This document shows, piece by piece, positions 1-9,068 of a DNA stretch of 64,000 nt. Each line of letters starts with the position of its first letter. The stretch's first letter is position 1. A model generated the notes under the pieces. The model saw nothing but the letters and a program-made list of their open reading frames with translations, searched no databases and was not told the origin of the DNA. The position numbers and the translations under genes are program-made. Source of the DNA: an uncultured Planococcus sp. (lineage in GTDB: Bacteria > Bacillota > Bacilli > Bacillales_A > Planococcaceae); the NCBI GenBank assembly GCA_947493585.1, contig CANLRI010000002.1, positions 1-64,000 on the forward strand. Direction: 5' to 3'.

Positions 1-80
<80 letters not shown>

Positions 81-88
81 ATAATTTT

Positions 89-161
89 GGTCCCGTGGTG
101 TAGCGGTTAACATGCCTGCCTGTCACGCAGGAGATCGCCGGTTCGATCCCGGTCGGGACCG
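89..161 (+). tRNA. tRNA-Asp (anticodon GTC)
   Basis: The acceptor stem GGTCCCG (89-95) pairs with CGGGACC (154-160), with G161 as discriminator. The anticodon stem CCTGC (115-119)/GCAGG (127-131) encloses a 7-base loop with GTC at 122-124. The T arm holds GGTTCGATCCC. CCA is not encoded. The gene directly follows the 5S rRNA and is probably co-transcribed with the rRNA operon. Confidence 0.97.
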
Positions 162-175
162 TCATTCCAAAAAGT

Positions 176-205
176 GAGCACAGCGAACCCGCTGTGCTCT
201 TTTTC
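176..205 (+). terminator. Terminator of the rRNA-tRNA operon
   Basis: A perfect 10-bp stem, GAGCACAGCG (176-185) and CGCTGTGCTC (190-199), with a 4-base loop, followed by TTTTTCT. It ends the rRNA/tRNA transcript. Confidence 0.9.
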
Positions 206-280
206 TATGGAAACAATATATTTTGATTTGCAAGGCTATCTCCGCTAAACTATGAAAAGACTCAAACGAGGTGAAGAGAC

Positions 281-733
281 ATGGGCTTTACAATTACAGT
301 GCAATCGCCGGAACAGACAGAGAAGCTTGCCATTCTACTGGCTTCGCTTTTACAGCCTCAAGATCTTCTAACACTTGAAGGTGACTTAGGGGCAGGCAAG
401 ACGACTTTTACTAAAGGATTGGCCAAAGGACTCGGCATCAAACGGACCGTCAATAGCCCCACTTTCACTATTCTTAAGCAATATGAAGGCCGATTAAACC
501 TGAATCATTTCGATGTATATCGCTTGGAAAATAGTGATGAAGATATCGGTTTTGATGAATTATTTGCAGAAGATGCTGTGTCGGTAATTGAATGGGCTCA
601 GTTCATAGAAGATTATTTGCCGGAGGAACGTTTGGATATAGTGATTCGCCGCTTGTCTGAAGAGGGGCGTGAAGTGGAGTTTAATCCGCACGGTGTCCGT
701 TACGAAAACTTATGCAGGGAGCTAATGCAATGA
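281..733 (+). CDS. tsaE: tRNA threonylcarbamoyladenosine biosynthesis ATPase TsaE
   Basis: TsaE (YdiB/YjeE) is the P-loop ATPase that works with TsaB and TsaD to make threonylcarbamoyladenosine at A37 of ANN-decoding tRNAs. The 150-residue length is normal. The Walker A motif GDLGAGKT lies at residues 34-41, followed by the family's SPTF motif around residue 60. The ATG at 281 has GAGGTGAAGAG upstream. The gene opens a tight operon with tsaB, rimI and tsaD, and its TGA overlaps the ATG of tsaB. The same order occurs in Bacillus subtilis (ydiB-ydiC-ydiD-ydiE). Confidence 0.95.
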   Translation: MGFTITVQSPEQTEKLAILLASLLQPQDLLTLEGDLGAGKTTFTKGLAKGLGIKRTVNSPTFTILKQYEGRLNLNHFDVYRLENSDEDIGFDELFAEDAVSVIEWAQFIEDYLPEERLDIVIRRLSEEGREVEFNPHGVRYENLCRELMQ

Positions 734-1422
734 TTTTAGGAATCGATACATCGAATTCGCCGCTAGCTATCGCTTTGGTGAAAGACGATACAGTATTAAT
801 AGAAGAAACTCAAAATTTAAAGATCAATCATTCTTTAACTGCTATGCCTGCAGTAGAAGAATTGATGAAAAAAGCAAAAATTGCTCCAGCGGATTTAACG
901 CAGATTGTTGTCGCGGAAGGGCCTGGATCTTATACAGGCGTTCGAATTGGCCTGACAATCGCGAAAACTCTCGCATGGTCGTTAAAAATTCCGTTGATCA
1001 CAGTATCAAGTTTGAAGGCTCTTGCAGCGAACGGACAAGGATTTAACGGTATGGTTTGCCCTATCATGGATGCAAGGCGCGGTACTGCTTTTACAGCACT
1101 TTATGACGGTGTTGATCTGGCGACAGTCATTTCAGATCGCCATAGTGACTTTAGAGAGTTTCTGGAACAAGTCCAGACCCATGGGCAGCCGGTTTTATTT
1201 ACAGGAGTTGACCTTGAAATTCACCGTCCAGCGATCGAGGAAGTGCTCGGAGATTTGGCACATTTTGCGCCATTCCAAAATAGATTGCCGAGAGCATCGA
1301 ATTTGATTGCCTTGGGAGCAGCTGAAGAAGCGAAAGAAGTACACCATACGGTTCCTGAGTATCGCCGAATTACAGAGGCAGAAGCGAATCTTACAAAAAC
1401 GATCGAAGGACAAAATCAATGA
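730..1422 (+). CDS. tsaB: tRNA threonylcarbamoyladenosine biosynthesis protein TsaB
   Basis: TsaB (YdiC/YeaZ) is a catalytically inactive ASKHA-fold paralogue of TsaD. It dimerises with TsaD and is needed for t6A formation. The N-terminus MILGIDTSNSPLAIAL is typical of the family, and VAEGPGSYTGVRIG follows at about residues 62-75. I use the ATG at 730, which overlaps the tsaE stop as ATGA and has AGGGAG at 716-721. An in-frame ATG at 712 would add six residues inside tsaE and has a poorer ribosome site. About 230 residues is the usual length. Confidence 0.94.
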   Translation: MILGIDTSNSPLAIALVKDDTVLIEETQNLKINHSLTAMPAVEELMKKAKIAPADLTQIVVAEGPGSYTGVRIGLTIAKTLAWSLKIPLITVSSLKALAANGQGFNGMVCPIMDARRGTAFTALYDGVDLATVISDRHSDFREFLEQVQTHGQPVLFTGVDLEIHRPAIEEVLGDLAHFAPFQNRLPRASNLIALGAAEEAKEVHHTVPEYRRITEAEANLTKTIEGQNQ

Positions 1423-1874
1423 GCGAATCTGTGAAGTTCAGGAAAATGACCATTCACGAGGTGGATGCAGTTTATGAGATTGAAAAGCAGTCATTTACGC
1501 TCGCATGGACAAAAGAGGCATTTGAACAAGAGATGCTGAAGAATGAATTTGCTTATTATGTGCTGGCCGAAACGGCAGAGGGAATCGTCGGTTACTGTGG
1601 AATGTGGCTTGTCATGGACGAGGCCCATATTACAAATATCGCTATTTCACCCAAAGAACGCGGCAAGAAGTTCGGGGAAGCATTGATGAGAGAGGCAATG
1701 GAAACTGCAAAAGCGCAAGGTGCGAGACTGATGACTTTGGAAGCACGTGTCAGCAATATAGCTGCGCTTAATTTATACAAAAAATTAGGATTTCAAAATG
1801 GTGGCATTCGAAAAGGGTATTATACGGATAACCAGGAAGATGCCATAGTAATGTGGGTGAATTTTGATGAATGA
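1419..1874 (+). CDS. rimI: Ribosomal protein S18 alanine N-acetyltransferase RimI
   Basis: A single-domain GNAT acetyltransferase of 151 residues. Members in this operon position are RimI, which acetylates the N-terminal alanine of ribosomal protein S18; in other bacteria and archaea related enzymes act on other N-termini. The acetyl-CoA-binding motif A region is [20 protein letters not shown] (about residues 69-88), and motif B is [17 protein letters not shown]. The start ATG overlaps the tsaB stop (ATGA at 1419-1422). The substrate is inferred from operon position and homology. Confidence 0.9.
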   Translation: MSESVKFRKMTIHEVDAVYEIEKQSFTLAWTKEAFEQEMLKNEFAYYVLAETAEGIVGYCGMWLVMDEAHITNIAISPKERGKKFGEALMREAMETAKAQGARLMTLEARVSNIAALNLYKKLGFQNGGIRKGYYTDNQEDAIVMWVNFDE

Positions 1875-2886
1875 AGATATTTTCGTGTTGGGAATAGAAA
1901 CGAGTTGTGATGAAACTGCGGCTTCAGTCGTGAAAAACGGGACAGAGATCATCTCCAATGTGGTTGCATCTCAAATCGAGAGCCATAAGCGCTTTGGTGG
2001 TGTGGTACCGGAAATTGCGTCGAGACATCATGTTGAGCAAATCACGATTGTGATTGAAGAAGCCCTGCAGCAGGCGAATCTAGCGCCAGCTGAATTATCT
2101 GCGGTGGCGGTAACAGAAGGCCCGGGTCTTGTCGGGGCTTTGCTGGTTGGTGTCAATGCAGCGAAGGCGTTTGCGTTTGCGCATAGTTTGCCGCTGGTGG
2201 GCGTGCATCACATCGCAGGTCATATCTATGCGAATCGACTGGAACAGGAAATGGAGTTTCCGCTGTTATCGTTGGTCATTTCAGGAGGGCATACGGAGTT
2301 GATCCTCATGAAAGAACATGGTGATTTTACAGTGATCGGCGAAACCAGAGACGATGCCGCAGGAGAAGCCTACGATAAAGTAGCGAGAACATTAAACTTG
2401 CCATATCCGGGAGGACCTCATATCGACCGGTTGGCGCATCAAAGTGTGGAAGCAGTCGATTTTCCGCGGGTTTGGCTGGAAGAAGGATCGTATGATTTCA
2501 GCTTTAGTGGATTGAAATCGTCCGTGTTGAACTATATGCATAATATGAAGCAACGCGGGGAAACCCCTGTGCCTGAAGCTGTAGCTGCAGGATTCCAAAA
2601 CAGTGTCGTGGAAGTCGTAACGGCAAAGACTTTGCGCGCTGCAAGGGAATTCGGCGTGAAGCAAGTGATTGCAGCTGGCGGTGTCGCAGCCAATAAAGGG
2701 CTTCGCAAATCCCTTACCGAGACCTTTGAAAAAGAGAATATCCCTTTCTTCATTCCGCCACTGCCGCTTTGTACAGATAATGCCGCAATGATCGCCGCAG
2801 CTGGAACGGTGATGTACGAAAAAGGATTAACAGGAAATATGGCCATGAACGGGCGCCCAGGCATGTCTTTAAGCTCATGGATTTAG
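1867..2886 (+). CDS. tsaD: tRNA N6-adenosine threonylcarbamoyltransferase TsaD
   Basis: TsaD (Gcp/YgjD) transfers the threonylcarbamoyl group to A37 of tRNA. The ASKHA fold starts with [16 protein letters not shown]. The metal-binding HxxxH lies in VGVHHIAGH (His115 and His119). SGGHTEL and [12 protein letters not shown] are later nucleotide-binding motifs. I take ATG 1867 as start; a TTG one codon upstream is possible. It overlaps rimI by 8 bases. At 339 residues it is full length. A strong terminator follows at 2891. Confidence 0.96.
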   Translation: MNEDIFVLGIETSCDETAASVVKNGTEIISNVVASQIESHKRFGGVVPEIASRHHVEQITIVIEEALQQANLAPAELSAVAVTEGPGLVGALLVGVNAAKAFAFAHSLPLVGVHHIAGHIYANRLEQEMEFPLLSLVISGGHTELILMKEHGDFTVIGETRDDAAGEAYDKVARTLNLPYPGGPHIDRLAHQSVEAVDFPRVWLEEGSYDFSFSGLKSSVLNYMHNMKQRGETPVPEAVAAGFQNSVVEVVTAKTLRAAREFGVKQVIAAGGVAANKGLRKSLTETFEKENIPFFIPPLPLCTDNAAMIAAAGTVMYEKGLTGNMAMNGRPGMSLSSWI

Positions 2887-2890
2887 CTGA

Positions 2891-2937
2891 AAGCATTACC
2901 GCAATTTATTGAGAATTGCGGTAATGCTTCTTTTTTT
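2891..2937 (+). terminator. Terminator of the tsaE-tsaB-rimI-tsaD operon
   Basis: A perfect 16-bp stem (2891-2906 with 2914-2929) around a 7-base loop, followed by TTCTTTTTTT. It closes the t6A operon. Confidence 0.93.
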
Positions 2938-3003
2938 ATGAATAATATCCAAATGTTACAAGGACATAGAAATGTATTTTCTGTCAATAGAGAACATTTG
3001 TAC

Positions 3004-3172
3004 TTATGCACAATTTGTGAATAAGCTGTTAACAACCTATCGATAAATAGTGGATTTCCTATATATTGTAGGGGTAGAGGTGGAAAACTATGTGGATAAA
3101 AGAAAAAGTTCTTGTGGATAATGTTCATAACTCTGTTGATAGTTGATTTTACAACTTTTCTATTGTGTACAA
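3004..3172. promoter_or_regulatory. DnaA-box cluster between tsaD and the ABC-F gene
   Basis: The region has four perfect matches to the DnaA box TTATNCACA or its complement TGTGNATAA: TTATGCACA (3004-3012), TGTGAATAA (3016-3024), TGTGGATAA (3091-3099) and TGTGGATAA (3113-3121). One-mismatch copies lie at 3122-3130 (TGTTCATAA) and 3164-3172 (TGTGTACAA). There is no gene between 2887 and 3251, and the DNA is AT-rich. From memory, B. subtilis has a DnaA-binding cluster in the matching gcp (tsaD)-ydiF intergenic region, so this is probably the equivalent site, which may titrate DnaA. The boxes are seen directly; binding is inferred. Confidence 0.75.
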
Positions 3173-3223
3173 ATCTGTTGAAATATTTATTTCGACAAAT
3201 GGTATTGACCTATATGTAGGGAA

Positions 3224-3253
3224 AAGAAAAAACCGCATACCCAGTATGCGGTT
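3224..3253 (-). terminator. Terminator of the ABC-F gene
   Basis: The stem AACCGCATAC (3231-3240) pairs with GTATGCGGTT (3244-3253) around a 3-base loop. Read on the minus strand it is followed by TTTTTTCTTTTC. The stop codon of the gene overlaps the hairpin. Confidence 0.88.
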
Positions 3254-5195
3254 AAGAATTCATTTCTTCAAGTTGTTCTTGCAGTTCAAGCCATTCGGCC
3301 ATGGTTTCTTCATGTGAGTGCTTCAGCTCTTCGAGACGTGATTGCAACGGCATGACGCGTTCATGGTCCTGGAAAATATCCGGTTCGCATAGCTGTTCTT
3401 CAATCGCTGCGATTTCTTCATCTAGAGATTCCATGGCTTGTTCAATTTCAGTATTTCTCCTGACTAACTGGCGTTCAAGTTTCTTTGCCTCTTTATCGAT
3501 TTGCGAAGTGGAAGTAGAAATTTGTGTTTCCGGCTGTTTCGCTTTTGCCTCGAGTGCATCAAGTGCCGCGAGTTCTTCAGTTTCGAGTTTTTTCTCTATA
3601 TAGTAATCGTAATCGCCCAAGTACTCAGTTGTGCCGTCACGGGATAATTCCACCACTTTCGTAGCGATCCGGTTCATAAAGTAACGGTCATGGGACACGA
3701 ATAATAGCGTGCCTGGATAATCGATGAGGGCATTCTCGAGTACTTCTTTGCTATCGAGGTCCAAATGGTTAGTCGGCTCATCCAGCAGCAAGACATTAGC
3801 TTTTTGCATCATGAGCTTGGCGAGTGCCACACGGGCTTTTTCGCCGCCTGATAAAGTTGATACCGGCTTTAAGACATCGTCGCCTGTAAACAGGAATCGG
3901 CCGAGGATGCCGCGTATGTCTTTTTCATTCACTTGAGGATAGTCGTCCCATAATTCGTTGAGGACGAGCTTATTGCCTTTTAAATTGGCCTGTTCCTGAT
4001 CGTAATAGCCGAATTGGATGCCGGTGCCGTAATGAATATCGCCAGCGAGTGCCGGCAATTCCTTCATGATGGTTTTGAGCAGCGTCGATTTGCCGACACC
4101 GTTCGGCCCGACAAGTGCGAGGCTATCGGTGCGATAAAGTTTTAGTGAGATGTTATTTGACACCGCATGTTCACCATAGCCTACTGACAGCGATTGGACG
4201 TTCAAGACGTCATTGCCGCTTTGCTTTTGGATATCGAAGCCGAAGCGTGCTGATTTTTCGTCGCCTTCCGGAGCTTCCATCCAATCGGTCTTCTCGAGCA
4301 CACGACGTCTGCTTTGTGCCATTTTGGTGGTGGATGCACGGACCAGGTTGCGGGCAACGTAGTCTTCGAGCTTGGCTTTCTCGCTTTGTTCTTTCTCATA
4401 ATGTTTGCGGTCGAGTTCATATTGCTTCGCTTTTTCGCTCAAATAACGGCTGTAGTTGCCGGTGTATTTACGGACCTTCTTGCGCGACACTTCGTAGACG
4501 AGCGTGACGACTTGGTCGAGGAAATAGCGGTCATGGGAGACGATGAGCAATGCGCCCGGGTAATTCTTCAAGTAGTTTTCAAGCCAGCTCAAGGTTTCGA
4601 TGTCCAAGTGGTTGGTCGGCTCATCGAGAATCAAGAGCTGCGGCTTGGCAAGCAGAAGCTTCGCTAGCATGAGGCGGGTTTTCTGGCCACCTGACAGGGA
4701 AGTGATTTTCTTTTCGTAGTCTTCCGGATAGAACTTCATGCCATGAAGGACTGCGCGGGTATCGGCTTCGAACTGATAACCCCCGGCATCTTTGAAGTTG
4801 GTTTGCAGCAAGTCATACTCCTGCATGACCTTGGCGTTGCGTTCTGCGTCATTGTAGACATCGGGGTCAGCCATCGCGGCTTCAAGATGGCGCAATTTTG
4901 CTTCTTGTTCGCGGAAATGAACGAAGATCTTCATCATTTCCTCCCATACCGTAGCGTCTGAATTCAAGTCGGTTTGCTGTTCCAAATAGCCAATTGTTAA
5001 ATCTTTTGGCATGATCAAATCGCCGCTGTCGTAGGACATTTCCCCAGCGATAATTTTTAATAATGTGGATTTTCCGGCACCGTTGCGGCCGACGAGTGCA
5101 ACCCGGTCGCGATGCTGGACTTCAAGTTTGGCGCCTGAGATGATTTCCTCGGCACCGAATGATTTATGGATTTGATTGACTTGCAATACGATCAT
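3252..5195 (-). CDS. ydiF: ABC-F family ATP-binding cassette protein (YdiF-like)
   Basis: A soluble ABC-F ATPase of 647 residues with two nucleotide-binding domains and no membrane segments. The first domain has GRNGAGKST and LSGGQKTR; the second has GPNGVGKST and LSGGEKAR; each is followed by LLLDEPTNHLD or LILDEPTNHLD. The C-terminal ~90 residues form a charged coiled coil. ABC-F proteins act on the ribosome to relieve stalling or confer antibiotic protection. This one matches the housekeeping YdiF position rather than a resistance type. ATG 5195 is chosen because GAGGTG lies 7 bases upstream; a longer reading to 5270 has no ribosome site. Confidence 0.92.
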   Translation of the reverse strand: MIVLQVNQIHKSFGAEEIISGAKLEVQHRDRVALVGRNGAGKSTLLKIIAGEMSYDSGDLIMPKDLTIGYLEQQTDLNSDATVWEEMMKIFVHFREQEAKLRHLEAAMADPDVYNDAERNAKVMQEYDLLQTNFKDAGGYQFEADTRAVLHGMKFYPEDYEKKITSLSGGQKTRLMLAKLLLAKPQLLILDEPTNHLDIETLSWLENYLKNYPGALLIVSHDRYFLDQVVTLVYEVSRKKVRKYTGNYSRYLSEKAKQYELDRKHYEKEQSEKAKLEDYVARNLVRASTTKMAQSRRRVLEKTDWMEAPEGDEKSARFGFDIQKQSGNDVLNVQSLSVGYGEHAVSNNISLKLYRTDSLALVGPNGVGKSTLLKTIMKELPALAGDIHYGTGIQFGYYDQEQANLKGNKLVLNELWDDYPQVNEKDIRGILGRFLFTGDDVLKPVSTLSGGEKARVALAKLMMQKANVLLLDEPTNHLDLDSKEVLENALIDYPGTLLFVSHDRYFMNRIATKVVELSRDGTTEYLGDYDYYIEKKLETEELAALDALEAKAKQPETQISTSTSQIDKEAKKLERQLVRRNTEIEQAMESLDEEIAAIEEQLCEPDIFQDHERVMPLQSRLEELKHSHEETMAEWLELQEQLEEMNS

Positions 5196-5325
5196 TAGGG
5201 TCACCTCTATTCTTCTTAAGTGTAGCTGATGGGCGTGCGCTTCGCAATTGCGCAAGCCTTTACATATCAAGGCCTGTCATGTAAGATTGAAACGATTTGA
5301 CAACAGTTTAGAAGGAAGCGATCCC

Positions 5326-5958
5326 ATGCTTGACGAATCCCACAAAATCCCGCAAGCGACAACAAAGCGGCTGCCTCTGTATTACCGATTTCTCCAGAAT
5401 TTCGCTAACGCTGGCCAGAAACGCATCTCCTCGCAGGAGTTGAGTGAAGCGATGAAAATCGATTCAGCGACCATCCGGCGCGACTTTTCCCATCTTGGGG
5501 CACTCGGCAAAAAAGGCTACGGCTATGACGTGCAGGAGCTTTTGGCGTTTTTCCGCAAGACGCTCGACCAAGACGAAGCGACCAATGTCGCCTTGATCGG
5601 TGTCGGAAGCCTTGGCAGCGCATTTTTGAAATACAATTTCCACCGCAATCATAATACGAAAATCATTCTCGCCTTTGATACGAATAGCCCTCATGAAGGG
5701 AAACAAATCAGCGGCATCGATACGTACCATCCGGATTTGATTGAAGAGAAGATCAAGCAGTATGGCGTTGAAGTAGTCATTTTGACGGTGCCATCCCGGT
5801 CGGCCCAAGAAGTCACTGACCGGCTCGCCCAGACAGACATTAAAGGCATCCTCAACTTCACGCCGGTGCGCATTTCCGTGCCGGAACATATCCGCGTGCA
5901 GACGATTGATTTATCGGTCGAACTGCAAACTTTGATCTACCAGATCAAGCATGATTAA
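5326..5958 (+). CDS. rex: Redox-sensing transcriptional repressor Rex
   Basis: Rex senses the NADH/NAD+ ratio and represses fermentation and anaerobic respiration genes. The N-terminal winged helix includes [24 protein letters not shown], and the Rossmann domain begins with [16 protein letters not shown] (GxGxxG). At 210 residues it is the usual size. ATG 5326 has GAAGGAAG upstream and gives the normal N-terminus MLDESHKIP; the ORF could extend to 5248 without a ribosome site. It is divergent from ydiF. I looked for a Rex operator (TTGTGAAxxxxxxTTCACAA) near it and saw none. Confidence 0.95.
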   Translation: MLDESHKIPQATTKRLPLYYRFLQNFANAGQKRISSQELSEAMKIDSATIRRDFSHLGALGKKGYGYDVQELLAFFRKTLDQDEATNVALIGVGSLGSAFLKYNFHRNHNTKIILAFDTNSPHEGKQISGIDTYHPDLIEEKIKQYGVEVVILTVPSRSAQEVTDRLAQTDIKGILNFTPVRISVPEHIRVQTIDLSVELQTLIYQIKHD

Positions 5959-6048
5959 CATAAAACCTTCACATTTGAACGGCCTTTGGAAATAGCCAAA
6001 GAGCCGCGTTTCATGTACACTAGAAGCATACTACAGGAGGTGTCTGAT

Positions 6049-6249
6049 ATGGCTCCAGGTCCACTAAGTTTAATCATCATCGGGATTGTCGCCTTGTTGA
6101 TTTTCGGCCCGAAAAAATTGCCGGAACTAGGCAAAGCATTCGGTTCTTCCCTGCGCGAATTCAAAAACGCGACAAAAGGATTGGCTGACGACGATGAAGA
6201 CGATAAGAAAGTCAAAAACGATCTAGATAAGAAAGACGAGCACAAGTAA
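6049..6249 (+). CDS. tatA: Twin-arginine translocase subunit TatA
   Basis: A 66-residue TatA/E protein with one N-terminal membrane helix ([25 protein letters not shown]), the [10 protein letters not shown] hinge and a charged amphipathic tail. It forms the pore-like component that exports folded proteins with RR signal peptides. ATG 6049 follows CAGGAGGTG at a good distance. tatC follows after 20 bases, so the two form a minimal TatA-TatC system like TatAy-TatCy of B. subtilis, which lies in the same neighbourhood. Confidence 0.95.
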   Translation: MAPGPLSLIIIGIVALLIFGPKKLPELGKAFGSSLREFKNATKGLADDDEDDKKVKNDLDKKDEHK

Positions 6250-6269
6250 CACGATAGGATGTTTGTCCG

Positions 6270-7043
6270 ATGAACCAACAAAATGAAATGACGGTAGTTG
6301 AACATATAGGTGAACTCAGAAAACGGCTGGCCTTGATAGTCGTTTTCTTTCTGTTCGCGCTCATTGCGGGATTCTTCCTCGCCGAGCCGCTGATCCGCTA
6401 TTTGCAATTTAGCGAAGAGGCGCGGAATCTGACCTTGAATGCGTTCAAGATTACCGATCCGATTAAGATATATATGCAAGTCATGATGATTTTGGCATTG
6501 ATCATCACGTCGCCATTGATTATGTACCAATTCTGGGCATTCATCAGCCCCGGACTTTCTGACCGGGAGCGGAAAGTGACGCTTGGGTATATCCCGTTTT
6601 CCTTGTCGTTGTTTATCGGCGGGATTGCGTTTTCCTATTTGGTGTTGTTCCCGTATGTCATCGGATTCATGCTCAATATTTCGGAGAACCTGGATATCCA
6701 GGAGACGATCGGGATCAATGAGTATTTCCAGTTCTTGTTCCAAATTACCTTGCCGTTCGGCTTTATCTTCCAGCTGCCGGTATTGATGTTGTTTCTGACG
6801 CGTCTTGGCATTTTGACGCCGATGATGATGACGAAGTACCGGAAGTATGCGTATTTGGCGCTGGTGACGATTGCCGCGTTCATTACGCCGCCGGATATTA
6901 TTTCCCATATGATCGTGACATTGCCGCTGATTTTATTGTATGAATTCAGTGTAGTTATTGCGCGCATCGGATATCGCAAATTCCTGCGGGCAGAACAGCA
7001 GCAGGCCATTGCAGAACAGACAGAAGACCTTCCGCCGAAATGA
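6270..7043 (+). CDS. tatC: Sec-independent protein translocase TatC
   Basis: TatC is the polytopic receptor for twin-arginine signal peptides. The 257-residue protein has the six-helix pattern and family motifs: VEHIGELRKRL at the N-terminus, MYQFWAFISPGLSDRERK in the first periplasmic/cytosolic region, and ITPPDIISHMIVTLPLILLYEFSVVIA near the end. It is paired with tatA just upstream. The stop codon sits inside the loop of the terminator hairpin. Confidence 0.96.
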   Translation: MNQQNEMTVVEHIGELRKRLALIVVFFLFALIAGFFLAEPLIRYLQFSEEARNLTLNAFKITDPIKIYMQVMMILALIITSPLIMYQFWAFISPGLSDRERKVTLGYIPFSLSLFIGGIAFSYLVLFPYVIGFMLNISENLDIQETIGINEYFQFLFQITLPFGFIFQLPVLMLFLTRLGILTPMMMTKYRKYAYLALVTIAAFITPPDIISHMIVTLPLILLYEFSVVIARIGYRKFLRAEQQQAIAEQTEDLPPK

Positions 7044-7058
7044 TGGCGGGAGGTTTTT
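7027..7058 (+). terminator. Terminator of tatA-tatC
   Basis: ACCTTCCGCC (7027-7036) pairs with GGCGGGAGGT (7045-7054), with one G-T wobble, followed by TTTTT. The tatC stop codon is in the loop. Confidence 0.85.
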
Positions 7059-7085
7059 TGTTTGGAATGAAAAGTATCTAAATCA

Positions 7086-7118
7086 GAAAAAACCGCGTCA
7101 GCTCTTAACACTGGCGCG
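7086..7118 (-). terminator. Terminator of the AraC-type gene
   Basis: On the minus strand CCGCGCCAG pairs with CTGACGCGG (one G-T wobble) and is followed by TTTTTTCTG. It lies about 50 bases past the stop of the AraC-type gene. Confidence 0.75.
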
Positions 7119-7166
7119 GAGGGGGATTTATGGGAATGGGAATATGATTAGGATTTCTCATGAAAA

Positions 7167-8042
7167 TCAATCTTCGAAAGATAGGTTAATCGGTTCTTCC
7201 ATTAGCTCATTTTCCAATTGCATATTGGTTGTTGGGGTATTGGCATCCACTGTTTGGAAAGACAGCCCGTCGATCCAGACACTGCCTTTGCCGGATAGCA
7301 ACACCCCGAATGAGATAGCTGCGCTGCTGTCCGGGACATCGAGAACAATGGCGTAGCGGTTCCACTTGGTGGTGCCGATGAGCGGGCGGTTGCTCATATT
7401 GTCGAATTGTAAAACGTCTTCTGATGAATTGTCGACACGCATCCATAGGCCTGCGAAATGTTGGACGTCTTTCGTTTGGATAAATCCGGACAGTTGAATG
7501 CGCTGTCCGCGGTAACGGTCGGCTTTAAACTGCTGCATCATCGTGGCGAATTCTTCATCATCTGCGGAATCGGTTGATTTTAGGTATCCCGATGCTCGCC
7601 CTTGATGGATTTCTTTTCGGTCAGTGCCGATTACGTAATGGTCGGGATGGCTGCCGCTGATGAACCAGCCTTTAGGATGTTCAGTCATTTTTGTTTCCTC
7701 CTTTTGTAAGTACAGGGCGTTCATGATTTTGCGGTAACGTCCAGGGGGCAGTTGATAAACTTTCTTGAAAGCGCGCGTGAAAGCTTCTTGGGATTCAAAT
7801 TGATAGAAAAAGGCAATATCGATAATACGTTCATCGGTATACAAAAGCTGGCTAGCTGCATTGGCAAGACGTCTTTGTCGTATGTATTCAATAGCGGATA
7901 TGCCAACAGTTTTTTGAAATATGCGGTGAAAATGATATTGAGAAAATCCGGAAACCGCTGCGATCTCATTAGCTGAAATGCCCTCATGCAAATGGGATTC
8001 TATCCATTGGATGGTCTGCTGAATGAAGTGTTCGTAATTCAC
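7167..8042 (-). CDS. AraC family transcriptional regulator with C-terminal ligand-type domain
   Basis: The first ~100 residues carry two AraC-type helix-turn-helix motifs (ISANEIAAVSGFSQYHFHRIFQKTVG and IIDIAFFYQFESQEAFTRAFKKVYQLPPGRYR). The remaining ~180 residues form a beta-rich region with WFISGSHPDHYVIG, GFIQTKDVQHFAGLWMRVD and GKGSVWIDGLSFQ, resembling a carbohydrate-binding or jelly-roll fold. The DNA-binding part is N-terminal, the reverse of classical AraC. It stands alone between tatC and the CPBP protease, and no target can be named from context. Confidence 0.85.
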   Translation of the reverse strand: MNYEHFIQQTIQWIESHLHEGISANEIAAVSGFSQYHFHRIFQKTVGISAIEYIRQRRLANAASQLLYTDERIIDIAFFYQFESQEAFTRAFKKVYQLPPGRYRKIMNALYLQKEETKMTEHPKGWFISGSHPDHYVIGTDRKEIHQGRASGYLKSTDSADDEEFATMMQQFKADRYRGQRIQLSGFIQTKDVQHFAGLWMRVDNSSEDVLQFDNMSNRPLIGTTKWNRYAIVLDVPDSSAAISFGVLLSGKGSVWIDGLSFQTVDANTPTTNMQLENELMEEPINLSFED

Positions 8043-8128
8043 AATGTCTCACCTCCTTCTACGCTTTATCATAAAGTAAAGCAGACTTACATTTTTGATT
8101 TTTATTGCTTTCTTATTGTGAAGGCATA

Positions 8129-8163
8129 AAAACCGCCACTCCAATAAGGGAGTGGCGGTTTTT
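8129..8163 (-). terminator. Bidirectional terminator between the AraC-type and CPBP genes
   Basis: AAAAACCGCCACTCC pairs with GGAGTGGCGGTTTTT around AATAAG. T runs on both strands allow use in either direction; the CPBP gene ends just to the right and reads leftward into it. Confidence 0.9.
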
Positions 8164-8166
8164 GGG

Positions 8167-8937
8167 TTATTGCAGATTTTCCATTTGTTTGATGAAGGTT
8201 TCGATCTTGTCCATATTGAGCTGGATGAGCATGACGTAGCCGTTCAGTAGGATGTGCGCGATGATCGGGGTGATGATGCGCTTGGTCCGCTGATAAAGGG
8301 CTGCCAGAATCAATCCAGTCGTGAAGTAGAGCAAGAGATGCGTGAACTCGAGATGGACGAGTGCGAAGACGAGTGCCGAGATGGCCGTCGCGATCCAGAA
8401 GTTCATCGTTTGGTTCAAGGAGCCGAAGACAACTCTGCGGAAGACGAGTTCTTCCAGAATCGGGCCGAACAAGACGACCGCGATAATTGCGTACGGCACG
8501 ACTTCAGCGATTCGTACGAGCGTCTGGGTATTGGCGGATCCCGGGTCGATGCCGATCGCCATTTCGATCATGGCCGCGATTGATTGCCCGATGATCAACA
8601 GCAAAAAGCCGAGGATGCCCCAGCCGATTGCTGCGGGCAGGCTTGATTTTTTGCCTTTCCAAATATTGAAGAAGTTGCGGTCACGTAAGATGAGAACCAT
8701 CGTAACTAAAAAGCCGACGCCCATCGTCAAGAAAATCAGCCAGCCAGATGTCGAAGCGCGGGCGGTGGCATCGTCAAGCCCCTGATCGCGGAAATAGCCG
8801 AGCGTCGGGCCGATAAAGAGGATCGGCATGAGTTGGACGGCTACGAAGACGAGCAGGACCAGGAGCGGCGTGCGCATGTTTTTGCGCTTATAGCCTTTCG
8901 CTTTCGAAGAAGAGGCGGTTTTATCGGTTGAGGTCAT
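8167..8937 (-). CDS. CPBP family intramembrane glutamic endopeptidase (YdiL-like)
   Basis: A 256-residue membrane protein with about 6-7 helices and the CPBP/CAAX protease (Abi) motifs: EELVFRRVVFG (motif 1, Glu-Glu-x3-Arg), FALVHLEF (motif 2, His) and HILLNG (motif 3, His-x3-Asn). Such enzymes cleave prenylated or membrane proteins or have bacteriocin-immunity roles; the substrate here is unknown. B. subtilis has its homologue YdiL in the same place, upstream of groES. A short basic cytoplasmic N-terminus precedes the first helix. Confidence 0.88.
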   Translation of the reverse strand: MTSTDKTASSSKAKGYKRKNMRTPLLVLLVFVAVQLMPILFIGPTLGYFRDQGLDDATARASTSGWLIFLTMGVGFLVTMVLILRDRNFFNIWKGKKSSLPAAIGWGILGFLLLIIGQSIAAMIEMAIGIDPGSANTQTLVRIAEVVPYAIIAVVLFGPILEELVFRRVVFGSLNQTMNFWIATAISALVFALVHLEFTHLLLYFTTGLILAALYQRTKRIITPIIAHILLNGYVMLIQLNMDKIETFIKQMENLQ

Positions 8938-9029
8938 GTAGTCAAATTCCTTTCTTTTCGCGTGCTCCTTTTATTGTAGGGCTTAACGGAAAAAGGCGCA
9001 AAGAATTCAAAACGCCCTAAGGTTTCTGC

Positions 9030-9058
9030 TTGCAATTAACTGAACATTTTATTAAACT
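9030..9058 (+). promoter_or_regulatory. Promoter of groES-groEL
   Basis: A sigma-A-like promoter: -35 TTGCAA (9030-9035), 17-base spacer, -10 TAAACT (9053-9058). The expected start near 9065-9067 places CIRCE at the beginning of the transcript. Confidence 0.65.
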
Positions 9059-9068
9059 TATCTATGGG

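Noticed and set aside
3252..5195. An antibiotic-resistance ABC-F protein
   Set aside because: Its position and domain layout, with a C-terminal coiled coil, match housekeeping YdiF; no resistance-type linker feature is evident.
5196..5325. A Rex operator for autoregulation
   Set aside because: No TTGTGAA...TTCACAA-type palindrome is present between ydiF and rex.
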